A stretch of DNA of 64,000 nucleotides from Saksenaea vasiformis B4078 (taxonomy: Eukaryota; Mucoromycota; Mucoromycetes; Mucorales; Saksenaeaceae): positions 62,001 to 126,000 of the forward strand of contig JNDT01001313.1 in NCBI GenBank assembly GCA_000697055.1, in the 5' to 3' direction. The notes beneath the pieces were generated by a model. It saw nothing but the letters and a program-made list of their open reading frames with translations. It searched no databases and was not told where the DNA came from. The first letter of the stretch is position 1; the number at the start of each line of letters is the position of its first letter. This document shows positions 24,425-35,488 of this stretch, in pieces. The translations under genes and the position numbers were made by a program.

Positions 24425-24879
24425 ATTTTCAATATCAAATTTTTTTTGTACAAAGGTTTTCCCAATCAGTAGCAGTTAAATGCAATTATTTCTTTTCAAT
24501 GACAGATGACCCTAAAAACTACCCAGCTGTGCCACGTTTAGTATACGGAGGTTGTGCTTTAAATTTATTCCCTCCACAAATCGACGATGGGAAGAGATCG
24601 TATCTTACATGAATCTGGCCCTTTCACGCACACAGGATCCATTGATGAAACAAACTATGTAGAACATCCTCTGTACATTGACTTCCAGACGTCAAAGAGC
24701 CAATAATCTCGGTTGTTGTCTGAAGACACGGTACTTAATGGGTAGAGAAACAGCGGTTAGGGATAGCAGATGGAGCAGCCTATGAAGTGAGCTACGCGAT
24801 GAGTCACTATTATGCCCGCAGCACTTGTAAAACGTTGCAACAGCCAATCATCGCTTCAATTTGCTTTTGCTACTCGACC
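24425..24879. other. Intergenic, SIN3 to endonuclease V
   Basis: About 450 bp. It holds the SIN3 3' untranslated region and the endonuclease V promoter. No other feature is seen. Confidence 0.5.
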
Positions 24880-25813
24880 ATGACGCCAGCATTCGACGAT
24901 GATCCCTCTGCAGCACAACGCGAGGCCTGGGCAACGTAAATAAGCGACGAGCGAAAGAAAACTTCAGCTGTTCTCTAAACTGAGATCTCATCTAGAGAGC
25001 AAAACAAATTGAAGAATCAAATATGTCTCCATGATGATGTAGCCTTTGACCCTGTCACTCTTCACGATCTTTCTTACATTGCTGGTGTTGATTTAAGCTT
25101 TCCTCAGAATGATCGTACACATGCCGTTGCCTGCTTGTCTATCCTTTCGTACCCGAGCCTGAAGGTAAAGAAAAGTGGAGAAACAAAAGGAAAAATACGT
25201 ATGTGGATTTGAAGCTGTTATATACAGACTTTTTAGAAACAGAGCTACATTTACCATATATTCCTGGTTTCCTTGCTTTTCGTGAGGTAGATCCTCTGCT
25301 TCAGCTGCTTAGCAAGGTGAAACAGGAGAAACCAGACATTTATCCTCAAGTCATACTCGTCGATGGTAGGGAGAGAGAGAGAGAGAGAGACATCGATCGG
25401 TTGTTCTAAATATTGTTGCAGGGAACGGACGCTTGCATCCTCGCACGTGCGGAATAGCTTGTCATTTAGGCGTGCTCGCTAACGTACCAACCATCGGCAT
25501 TGCCAAGAACTTCCTGGTGATCGATCACGAAGGTCCGTTGCTACAAATGAAGCAAGTAAAAGCACGAGCCAAAGAACTGAAAGGCCGCGGCGACCACCTA
25601 ATACTGCGGGGCACCAGTGGCACACTGTATGGTGCAGCGGTACGAACTTCAAAAGATGCGCCAAATCCTGTTTTTGTCAGTCAGGGCCATCGTATTAGCC
25701 TTGAGACTGCTCTCGTCGTTGTCTTGGCTACCTGTCTCTATCGTATACCCGAACCCATCCGACGCGCTGATCTGGATAGCAGGGAATATATTCGGCGACA
25801 GAGCCGTGTATAG
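24880..25813 (+). CDS. Endonuclease V (deoxyinosine/inosine-specific nuclease)
   Basis: Endonuclease V family: cleaves one phosphodiester 3' of deoxyinosine in DNA, and of inosine in RNA in eukaryotic members. The start MTPAFDDDPSAAQREAW is split by an intron from the exon with YIAGVDLSF, which holds the first metal-binding Asp. After another intron comes YIPGFLAFRE, with the PYxPGxLxFRE strand-separation wedge and catalytic Glu. VILVDGNGRLHPR is split by an intron with a (GA)n tract. Then follow CGIACHLGVLANVPTIGIAK and the late segment ISLETAL. About 250 residues, the eukaryotic norm. All key motifs look intact. Confidence 0.93.
25370..25390 (+). repeat. (GA)n microsatellite in an endonuclease V intron
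   Basis: About ten GA repeats directly after the intron donor GTAGG. Length variation here would change intron size but not the protein. Confidence 0.85.
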
Positions 25814-28355
25814 AACCTTTTCCTTCACAAGACTATTTAGCTTACGTTCTTTTGCGAACCCAATGGCATGGCGTCAGTAGCTGTTATCCATTTAAAATGA
25901 CGGACATTATTATATATTACCAAATGAGTCTCAATAATGCGTGAGATATTTCCCTGCCTGTACTTCTTCACCGCTCGGATTCTCAATCCTTTGGTAGAAA
26001 GCACACCTAGTCCATCCTAAAATGTTGCACAAATCTGACATATCACGAACTTCTGGCAGGCACAACGGGTTGTCACTATCATTAGATTTTTTGCTACAAA
26101 GTCTGCTTCATTCTGCAAGTTTATCACAAGAGCGTATGCCCTTCGTCATGGAAATATAAGTGCACGTCGCTACTGTCCGCACTAGGATGATGATACTTTT
26201 TCGCATACTTTTGCTGCAGGTGGTATGCAGTGCTAGCTAACACGTCTCTCTCTTGCTTTATTACTGTGACCATCTGCCTTTGACGCCAGAGACATCCTAT
26301 AAAGACAAATGAATGACCCGAACTCATTTGGACAATGCAACGTCGGACAACGGCATCGAACAAAGCGGTATAAGTTTTGCACTGCCTAAGTCTTCCTGAA
26401 GCTAAACGTCTGGCTCATATTGGTCCTGTTTCTTGAACATCATCTACTTTTTGGCCCTAAAACCGCCGATGTCTTGGAGCTATGAACGCGAGAAACATAT
26501 TTTTTGCAACACTTCGCTATGAGATCAGTGTGGATCTGCATCTTTCCCTTTTAAGTAAAATAATGGTTACAATCCAATTCCAGAGTCTTTCATTCTTCCA
26601 AGTACCAAAGAAAAAGGAAAAGTAGATTGCAGAAGAGGAAAGTCCTGTCTACAATCTAGAAAATACCTGCTTTTTCTACCGTTTCAGATCGTATGAAGAA
26701 GAATACCAAGACTGGCGTGATTGGAATGGCCATCTACTACTCGCCATGAACACCTCCTACCGCTGTTGTCTGAAGACGCAGGATACGATGCTCAATGCAC
26801 CCTCTTCCCCTCAAACTGCATTGTGACCTAAAGTTTCATTCTCCATTGAAAAAGGCGTTTTCAGAGTTATCTTTAATTTAAGGAAGAGGAGCTGTGTGCC
26901 CGTGTGACACTTGCTAATTCTAGAGCTGCAGAATAACTCTGCATTTGAAGCATGCAGTCTGTCGGAGTCTTCACGTGTATTTAGCTATGACGACTTGCGT
27001 GCTCATTTTACAAGATATGACTACATCCTCGAAAGCCTAACGACTGTTTGAGCATTCTTGACTCTATATTCGTCGGTGAAGGTAGCTTCGTCAACAATTG
27101 TGGCTCGGGACACACGCACGATTTTGGTAGACGTGCTTTTGCAGTCATGCATTCTGAGGCATATGTCTTCATTGAGGGCACCCCTTTGGCTGTCTCTCTC
27201 CTTTGAGACATTCTCGGCCGATAAGCCTATCTAACCAGGATAAGGTTCTAAACATTCAGTAGCAATGCTCTGCTGCAAACAAACAACGTTGCCTTTGTTG
27301 CCATCCTGTCCACATGGGATTGTCTGCACCTGCTGTATACATCATATGTTGAGTCGCCGTTTGAGATCAAGTAGTAATTACCGTATATTCTTATCCTTTT
27401 CTTAACGCATGAATTACTTGCTATGATATGATCGTAGTAGTAAATAACAAACAAATCAGAGAAACAGTCGAGCATTCATCCTTCTCTCCTCGGTGATTCC
27501 ATAAGATCCATTAGCATATAATAAATGGATGATCGAATCAAACGAGATCACAATCTGAAAAGGTGAGTAGCCTACTCAAGAGATTCTGTAGATTAAAGTC
27601 AGATACATATTGTAACATAGCTACGCGAAATGTATTTTTGCTTAAATCAATCTTTAATGTGCATTCTCTATGTGTAGTCAGTGGCTTTAACACCTAAGTA
27701 TACTTCTGCAAGCGTGTATACAAATACGCACTGATTTTTTCCCTACTTACTTAAACAAGGTGATGTGTTCGATTGTTCCCTGACTATCAATCGCTGCAAC
27801 AGCAAGATAAGAACAAGAAAAAAAAAAGACCTCAAATAGAACAAGTTAAGGTTTTGTAGTCATGTAGTCAACGCTAAGCTGAGTTTAATTAATTTAGTTA
27901 TGTATTTTGAATGAAACAACACTCAGATCGAGAATGTGTCTATATCGAGCGTTAGACGTATGATGGGCACTTTTTTTTAAGTGTGCGATATAATCGTTCA
28001 CTGCATAACGGGCGTTCACTGCATAACGGACGCCTACTGCATATCGAACGTCCACTGCATATCGAACGTCCACTGCATATCGAACATCCACTGCATTCAG
28101 GCGTCCACTGCATTCAGGCGTCCACTGCATATCAAGCGCCAATCGCATACTGAATGACGATGCTCTGTCCTCTTGTCTACCGGTAGTGATGTTTCTTTTT
28201 TTGGGGGGAGGACGCGTTCTCCATCCGGGTATCGGGAATTTTTTTTCATGGGTTGTCAAACAAAGCGAGGCGAAACCTGAATTTTATTCACTTTGCTTGC
28301 TTCTTGGTCTGTTTACGTTTGTTTTAATATTCTTTTTGTCGCTCATGTGTATGCG
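25814..28355. other. Gene-poor region between endonuclease V and GT2
   Basis: About 2.5 kb without a supported gene. Short minus-strand frames (26124-26363, 27008-27211, 27248-27475) have no similarity I recognise and no exon partners. An 18-bp minisatellite lies near the right end, in the presumed upstream region of the glycosyltransferase gene. Confidence 0.5.
27997..28138. repeat. 18-bp minisatellite, eight units
   Basis: Eight tandem units of a TCCACTGCATATCGAACG-like sequence, six of 18 bp and two of 17 bp (142 bp in all). Because 18 is a multiple of three, the minus strand reads as a hexapeptide repeat close to VDVRYA over the 18-bp part. It lies about 220 bp upstream of the glycosyltransferase start. 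Confidence 0.92.
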
Positions 28356-30039
28356 ATGCGCTGGACAACACCTATCAAAGTACTCTATTCAACCGTCATC
28401 TCTGGGATATTCGTAGTACCTGCCATCATCGGCTATGCTTTACAGTTGCATATTACGACGCAATCCTTCTGGGCGCTGGGTGCCTATGGTACGGTGGTGT
28501 TCATATTTATTTTTTTCCAACTGGTGTTTGCAACACTCAATCGCGTCATGCTGAGACGATATTGCAAAGTCGCTCCTCCATTAATATCTCGCCAAAAACA
28601 CCTGGCTGGGCGACCAGGACGCGCGGCGACGTCTATAGGATTAGCGGTCGTAGGGTATAGAGAAGAACCGGAGTTATTTCGGCAATGTCTGGATTCGATT
28701 CGATTATTAGAGTATCCTGATCCGTTCAAAACGGTGGTAGTTATTGACGGCGACGAACCACAAGACCGCGAGATGGCAACCATTTTCGAAAAAGCGTTTC
28801 CGGGAAACGCAGTGATTGTTCTACCCCATTTGATGTCTGATAAACCGCATCTCAGTGTACCGATACCATCAGAAAAAGAGGTAGCCGGCGACGGCAACGC
28901 TATATGCTACATGCAACCGCATCGTGGGAAGAGGCACGCGATGTACACGGCCTTTCGAGTCCTGATCGACGCAGGGTGTGAGGCGATCATGTCAACAGAC
29001 TCCGACACACGTTTCGATAGCAAGGCCATCATTGAACTAGAGAAAGCGCTTCATTGGCACAACAACACAGGCGCCGCAGCTGGCGACGTCCGTATCTGGA
29101 ACAGCACCGATAGCGTACTAGCTTACATGTCCTCTTTACGTTACTGGATGGCGTTCAATATCGAACGGGCTGCACAAAGCTTCAATCGTTGTTGCACTTG
29201 TGTTTCTGGACCCATGGGGATGTATCGAGCAAAAGTGCTTTCGGAAGTACTCGAGGACTGGATTACCCAACGTTTTCTCCAAATGGAATGCACCTATGGC
29301 GACGACAGGTAACTTACTTGGGAGAAAAAGAAAAGGAGGAGATGCTAATCGATTGATCCCTTCGGGTAGACACCTTACAAATCAGATTTTACGGAGAGGC
29401 TACAGCGTTGTCTACACCCATCGTGCATTTTGTGAGACCGAGACCCCAACCACGTTCATTCGGTGGTTTAAACAACAGACACGATGGTCCAAAAGTTTTT
29501 ATCGAGAGCTACTTTGGAATATACGAAGTCTGACCAAACACAGTCCGTGGATGGCTGCCGAATTGTTCTACCAAGGCCTTTACCCATTCGTCTTGATGTT
29601 TTCCATCTTTTATATCCTATGGGCCCGTGTACCCTTTGTCCTCCTGGTTTGGCTCGCTTCCTTGATGGCCATTGCAAGCATCAAAACCGCCTACGCTTTG
29701 CTGACAACACTCTCTCCCCGTTTCCTTGTCTTTCCGCTGTATTCAGTCTATTATCTCCTGGGCTTGGTGCCCGCAAAAATATGGGCGCTTGTGTCGCTCT
29801 ATGACATACGATGGGGCACATCTGCCCGATCCGCCTCCGAACGCAAAAGAGAAGCCGTTGTGTGGGGCCAGATAAAAGAAGCCTTACCCGTCGTCGTCTG
29901 GATTACTTGTATCATGGCAGGCATTGCCTTCAACCTGGCCGAGTTCTATGCGAATCCCGCCAGATCAGGTCGTCAGTCCGCAGATGCATCCGATCCAACG
30001 TCCATCGTCTTTGGCGACAATTCCACAGCACCCTCATGA
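28356..30039 (+). CDS. Family 2 glycosyltransferase, hyaluronan-synthase/chitin-synthase-like
   Basis: Membrane-bound processive GT2 enzyme of 540 residues from two exons (28356-29308 and 29370-30039). N-terminal membrane helices (VISGIFVVPAIIGYALQL and VFIFIFFQLVFATLNRV) precede the catalytic domain. That domain holds VVVIDGDEP, the metal-binding STDSDTRFD, the acceptor-region CVSGPMGMYR, GDDRHLTNQIL (the intron falls within the GDDR codons) and the QQTRW product-binding motif. Three or more C-terminal helices follow. The motif set fits hyaluronan synthases and the fungal GT2 relatives of chitin synthase, so the product is a polysaccharide exported to wall or capsule, but which sugar cannot be read from sequence. 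The first exon starts at MRWTTPIK, the only in-frame ATG close by; an upstream exon is possible. Confidence 0.88.
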
Positions 30040-30440
30040 CAATACTATTATACTATCCACTTGTAGAATTAATCAACAATAAATATACATCGAAGCATTC
30101 ATAATTTCAGATTTGTAGTAACGATGACGTTTGTTCCCTTCGTAACGTCAATGCTCTGCCACGCATTCGCCCTTCAACAGTGGACCCTTCTGCTTGGTAA
30201 CCTAAACAAAAAAGGAAGTGATTGTCATGCCCACAGGAATATATAATCGCCCTGTGATGTGTTTCTTGAAACCTGTTGTTTTCAAGGCTTTTGTCGGATC
30301 AGATATCAATCGGAGATAAGGGCGCGCATTCAACATAATCATTTTTTTTCTGTTATTTCGGTTTATTTTATGGGCAAGAGACGATGTGATGTATGATGGA
30401 TGACATGCAATGTTTCATTCCTTCTATTTGTTTAATTTCT
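30040..30440. other. Convergent 3' intergenic region
   Basis: About 400 bp between the stop codons of two convergent genes. It contains AT-rich 3' untranslated sequence for both, with AATAAA-like words near 30078. No gene is seen. Confidence 0.55.
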
Positions 30441-31794
30441 TTAAGCCAAACCAGCTTCCACCATGGCCTATCAAACAGAGTCAGTTAGTTCAATGAAAGA
30501 GGTCATGTTGCCAATACTTTACCTGTTTCAAAGTCACACCCAACCCGGCGGGGGATGGTGTCACAAGTACGCCAGCCTTCTCCAAAGCCTTGATCTTATC
30601 TTGTGCGCCACCCTTACCACCAGAAATGATGGCACCAGCGTGGCCCATACGGCGACCAGGAGGAGCAGTCACACCAGCAATGAAGGACACAACGGGCTTG
30701 GGCTGTTCGCGGGTCAAGTTGTACTGGGTCAAGAAGTCGGCAGCTTCTTCTTCAGCAGTACCACCAATTTCACCAATCATGATGATACCTGTACGTATGC
30801 TTAGAACAGACGCCTCACACACACACACACACATTCTCTCTCTCTCTCTCTTTTTCTCTTTCTCTTACCTTCAGTTTCCTTATCTTCCAAGAAGACCTTG
30901 AGACAGTCAATGAAGTTGGTACCGTTCAAGGGATCACCACCAATACCAACACACAAAGTCTGACCGAGACCAGTTTCGGTGGTCTGGTTGACGGCCTCGT
31001 AGGTCAAGGTACCGGAACGGGAGACGATACCGATCTTGCCACGCTTCAAGATGCTGCCAGGCATGATACCGATCTTGCACTGCTCAGCAGAGATCATACC
31101 AGGGCAGTTGGGACCAACCAAACGCGACTTGTTCTGGGTCATCAAAGCCTGCTTGACCTTGACCATGTCATGTTGAGGGATACCTTCGGTAATGGCCACA
31201 ATCAAAGGCACTTCGTTCTCGATGGCATCCAAGATAGCAGCAGCCGCACCAGGCGGAGGGACATAGATGACACTGGCATCGGGCTTCACTTCACTAACAG
31301 CCTATAGAATTTCCCAAAGAAAAAAAAAAGTTTTGCGCGTGTCAGTGGTTCGATCACCAGCATAAAGTTCTATTATTTTTACCTCACGAACAGATCCGAA
31401 CACAGGAAGACCAAGATGGGTCTGACCAGCTTTCTTAGGAGAGACACCACCAACCATGTTGGTACCATATTCAATAGCTTGTTGAGAGTGGAAAGTACCC
31501 TATCAAATATAAAGTTAACAAGACGCAATGTCTATGTAACTACGCGAATAAGAGATATTTACCTGCTTTCCAGTGAAACCTTGACAGATCACCTTGGTGT
31601 TCTTATTGATCATCAAATTCTTTGCGGTGGACTCGTAACCGCCATTGTTGAAGAAGGAGCGACGAGTGACTGTAAATAGAAGAAGAAGAAAAAAAAAAAA
31701 GAGATGAATACCCAGTGTATATTTGTATTTATAAAGTGATGAATATACCTGCTGCAGTCGAACGAAGAATGGTGGAAGCAGACTTGGGGAACAT
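30441..31794 (-). CDS. LSC1: Succinyl-CoA ligase alpha subunit, mitochondrial
   Basis: TCA-cycle enzyme making succinate and ATP/GTP from succinyl-CoA, acting in the mitochondrial matrix with a beta subunit. The start [16 protein letters not shown] is a basic, Ser-rich import presequence, followed after an intron by [11 protein letters not shown]. Then come [26 protein letters not shown] (CoA-binding domain), [52 protein letters not shown] and [30 protein letters not shown] and the phosphohistidine loop with [10 protein letters not shown] complete the ligase domain. The last exon encodes the short tail ending VEAGLA. At least five introns; one carries a (CA)n/(CT)n tract near 30817-30866. Confidence 0.95.
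30815..30866. repeat. Compound (CA)n-(TC)n microsatellite in LSC1 intron
   Basis: Nine or so CA units followed by a TC run on the plus strand, wholly inside an intron of the succinyl-CoA ligase gene. Confidence 0.85.
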
Positions 31795-32234
31795 GACTCA
31801 AGGAATAAAGGGCTGTGAGTTGGAAGGGAAGAAGGAAAAAAAAAGGGAAGAAATATGGGAAAATCTGGAAAAATAAAAACCCAGCTGCTGCTAAGATGGT
31901 TGTGAATTTTTTTTCGGATCGGCGTTTCGATTTGTTGAAAAAAAACATAAAAAAGTTTCACATAACAAAAACAAAGAACAGAATACTACCTCTTACCTAC
32001 AGTTCGAGTGAAAGAAGTTAACATAAAGAGGTGCAGTATATATATATATATATAATTTGTCTATTTAAGAAAAAAAATTGATTTTCTCCATGACGACACG
32101 TTTCCTTCTTTTTTTTCTTGGTTCGTTCAATGTCGGAAGTGAACGGTCCGATTCACGTGCCAGCGTTGCCATACCCACGGCAATGCAAAGTCGATGACGC
32201 CCCTTTTACCTTTTAGGATGAATAATACGAAGTT
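31795..32234. other. Intergenic, LSC1 promoter side
   Basis: About 440 bp upstream of LSC1 and downstream of the next gene. It contains purine-rich runs and a (TA)n tract at about 32036-32054. No coding potential is seen. Confidence 0.5.
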
Positions 32235-33885
32235 TTATTCTTCAGGAAGTGAGTGGGTAACACTATTTGCTGTCACAGATGCATTTCGTTTTTTCATGTT
32301 ATTGTTGCTGTTATCTGTGTGATCTTCTGCTTCGATATTAACATGACAAGATGAACTACTACTCGTTGAAGAAGTACTTGAGCTAGATGGTCGACGTACA
32401 GAACGTCTTCGGTAATGGGATGTGGAAGCGTAAGGGTATCCATGAACATTTGAAAAAGGATTGGAAGAGGTCGATGCCGAAGACATGTTTCCGGCACCCG
32501 AAGGAGATATATGAAGGGATGAGAAGTCGTTCGTAACGTTGGTATTGCTAAGCGATGGTTCCGTTAAATGATGATGGTGATTAGTTGACGTGACCGTTCG
32601 TCGGCTATTGCTACTGCTGCTGTTTGAACTCGAGGATGGTGAAGGGGTCAGGGGTGGATTGGAGATGCAACTGACACTGGCAGAAGATGATACGTGTTCT
32701 CCTTCGCCAGCTATCTCGTTCGATGGAGCTGCTGTTGTCGCTGCTCCTGTTGTCAGTCGAAGTCGTTTGATGTCTGTGATATTATTACTAGACGTTCGAC
32801 GGTGGTGGCGGTTATGTGCGCCTGATGAGTCCTCCGACGGTTTTAGACTCGATCGACTAGCGGTTTTTCCCTTATCTGATCCGACATCATTATCATCTGC
32901 CGTTTTGGCTTTTCTTCGATTCAGCTTGGCACCCAGCGTTTCGCGTTCCCGCCGTGCCGCCTCTTGGAGCATAACGCATTTGAGTCTGCAATCGACGTTG
33001 GCCCGGGACTGAAGGTGCATGAAAAATTCAGACAGCTTCGAAAAATCCCAGTCCTGCGTAAACGCACGCAAAAAACGCTCTCGTTGAATAGCACTCCCAA
33101 CGTAAGGAGGCGTCGCAAGAATGGTCGTAATCAATGTCGCCGTAAATTGCATAGCGGAATCCTGTGTTAACTGCCGTAGGAGATAAGCTCGCCGATAATC
33201 CCCTTTTTTTTTTACGACGCGCCGTTAATGAACAAACGCCAGCTTAAAATATAACTTACCCATCTCATCTCGCCAATCGATGGTTACTTGACGTACAAGG
33301 ATACTCGTACTCTCCCAACGCCAGCCGTTGACAAGCCATTTCAGTGCGTTGACAATACGTTCCAGAGGGTACTCGTTGGCGATACGATGAAGATACATTG
33401 CGGTGACAAGAACATTGTCCTCTGACTTGAGCCAGGAATAAAACGTCGCATCGTACATTTGGTCCATGCGTTTTACGTTGCAGTAAACATCTTCCCATCC
33501 TGTATTCTTTTCTTCTTCCGCTTCTTTCTCAGCGCCAGACGGATCTGTAAAGCTTTAGGGCGGAAGCTCATAAAACAAGCAACCTCTCTCTCTCTCTCTC
33601 TTCCCACTCGGCTAAACTAGCGCACGCCAACCCCCCTTCCCCTCTCCTCTTTTCTTCTCTTTTTTTATGATACTCACGCTTTTGTTTCTTTTTTATTCCC
33701 GCCCATGTGTTTACAGTCATGCCGCTGGAAGTGGATGGACAGAAATTAAGCAAAGCTGAATGACGCCGTGTCCCCGATTCAGTCCGCTCCAATGACCTTG
33801 TAGAACCGACTGATGCAGCCACAGAGTCTGTCGCTGCACTTTCGAAATAACGACTAGAAAGTGCATGTATCTCTCTAAGATCCAT
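32235..33885 (-). CDS. Hypothetical protein with helical core and Ser-rich C-terminus
   Basis: Three exons fit by frame. Exon 1 starts MDLREIHALSSRYFESA. Exon 2 includes TGWEDVYCNVKRMDQMYDATFYSWLKSEDN and ALKWLVNGWRWES. The last begins YRRAYLLRQLTQDSAMQF after an acceptor near 33196. Conserved-looking helical sequence, rich in Trp and Tyr, ends near VDCRLKCVML. It is followed by about 230 low-complexity residues with poly-Ser and His runs and a basic stretch, ending SLPEE. No signal peptide or membrane segment is visible. I do not recognise the family; the folded core with a disordered tail would suit a regulatory or scaffold protein, but that is a guess. Confidence 0.75.
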
Positions 33886-35488
33886 TGGAAATTAACTGTA
33901 GGAGGAAAGGAGGAGAGGGTAGAAGAGGTCGAGCAACCATGTTGAGCGGCTTGGAATTTTCATTCTCAGCACAAAAAAGGGGGAAGGACTCAAACCTGTG
34001 GTATGGCATCACTATGCGGATGGGTCCACGATGGCTATAGCAAAGAAATACTTCAATTTGGACTTTTTGACAAGTGAAAAAGGAAGGAGCATCCTCCACC
34101 ATCATGGGTTCGAGTCAGCATGCTGTGATCATTTTACCATTCCCCAACAATAATGTCGACAGGCTCATCAGCTGCACCTTATCCTTTGCGTGGCTGTGTG
34201 TGTGCGTGTAGTGTGTGTTGTCCATCCAGGCGTTATCTTTTCATAATAAAACAGCATTGGTATGTCTGTTCTATATGTGCCCAGCATACCAATGAACCAA
34301 TTGCAGCTTTGCTATATAAATATTTGGTGGGGGTTGATCTTCATTGTGTTACTTGCCTACGACGGACATTTATGGCATGTACGCTTAATTGTGTGCCCTG
34401 AAAAAACGTACATGATTACAAATACGTAATATTCTCGCTTTGCTTTGTAGGATTAAATAGAGAACAAACTCACGATAAAAATAGTCATCTCGACGATTGA
34501 TGTTAAGTGAGACGGGGGCAAGGAAAAAAAGGGTTGTGGCAAGGGACGATAGGAAAAGCACCGTTTTAGAATGCGCGTTTAATGATCAGTCTCCTTCAGA
34601 AACCGTTCGGTGTAGGATATTCCAAATACAGTTGTTCCAGAGAAGGAGGTGTCTCCCTATACCTGCCTATTTAGATCTACCATTTTTTCTTGGTATATGA
34701 GACTTGAACTCTATTTACCGTGAGGGTGCCTGTCCCACAATTCTGCCCTACTTTAAACTGTTTGGCGTTGGCTCCAAGTAAACTTTATGTCGGGCGTGGT
34801 GTCTTTTTGCGTGTTGAAGGCTTGAACCTTGCATGGAAGCAGGCTTATGCTGGTGTATCGTTGATTCACTGTGCTGATCTCTTCGTTCCAGTGTCCAACT
34901 GCAACGTTTGTTTTAGATAGCGAGGTATGATGGTACTTAGGGGGACGCATAAATCTTCCTTTTTTCTTCGGCTCATATACTTTTATCCGCCAATTAGCAT
35001 GCAAGACCTCTTTCCCGAACCGGCCTGGCTGGGACGGTGCTTTTCGTTCATCATCGAAGTAAGAAACTGTTGTCGCACATTCAGCCCTCTACAGTGCGCA
35101 ACACACTGCTACTGACCGTCGTCGCCAGGATCCCCTCTCACCAGCGACGCCGGACATGATGCGGAACCAGGTTCCGCCGTTGATGGGATTATCCTCCTGG
35201 GTAAGTAAAGATAACGTCCGAGTTTTCGTTCCATTTACTAACCATGAATGTATTTCTATGCTATTCTATATGGCCACTGTCCATCGAGTATGGATCTGTC
35301 GCCCAATTTATATAAATAATAACCGTATATTCTATGCGTTCAGCAGAATTTACGTAGATTAGCGTAAAAACACGTACAATAGACAGTAAAACGTTGAAAG
35401 ACGAACATAATAAAATATAAGCAGTGGGAATAAAAGAAAAGAATAAGCACGATTTCTATTGCTCTTCTAGGTCATGCCTCCTTAAATG
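33886..35488. other. Intergenic region containing dispersed repeat copy 2
   Basis: About 1.6 kb. It holds the promoter side of the preceding minus-strand gene and, to its right, the second copy of the dispersed repeat. Short frames at 34153-34401 and 34497-34700 have no supporting features. Confidence 0.5.
34930..35395. repeat. Dispersed diverged repeat, copy 2
   Basis: Same orientation and landmark order as 5540-6035: GGGGACGCAT near 34940, a pyrimidine run then CGGCTC, GGGATTATCC before GTAAGTAAA (about 35200), CCATTTACTAACC (about 35230), CTATATGG...GTCCATCGAG (about 35268-35289), and the tail TAGATTAGCGTAAAAA with AATAGACAGTA. A perfect 8-bp inverted repeat with a 1-nt loop (GCGGAACCAGGTTCCGC, about 35161-35177) is present here and not in copy 1. 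It is unclear which element gave rise to it. Confidence 0.6.

Noticed and set aside
24713..24738. Shared word TGTTGTCTGAAGAC at 24.7 and 26.8 kb as a possible repeat
   Set aside because: Similarity does not extend beyond about 14 bp.
27894..28259. Minus-strand frame with VDVRYA repeats
   Set aside because: Created by the 18-bp minisatellite being a multiple of three; no other support for a protein.
30463..30804. Plus-strand frame over 100 codons
   Set aside because: Antisense shadow of the succinyl-CoA ligase exons.
34104..34125. GGGTTCGAGTC resembling a tRNA T-loop
   Set aside because: No acceptor stem, D-arm or anticodon arm can be drawn around it.
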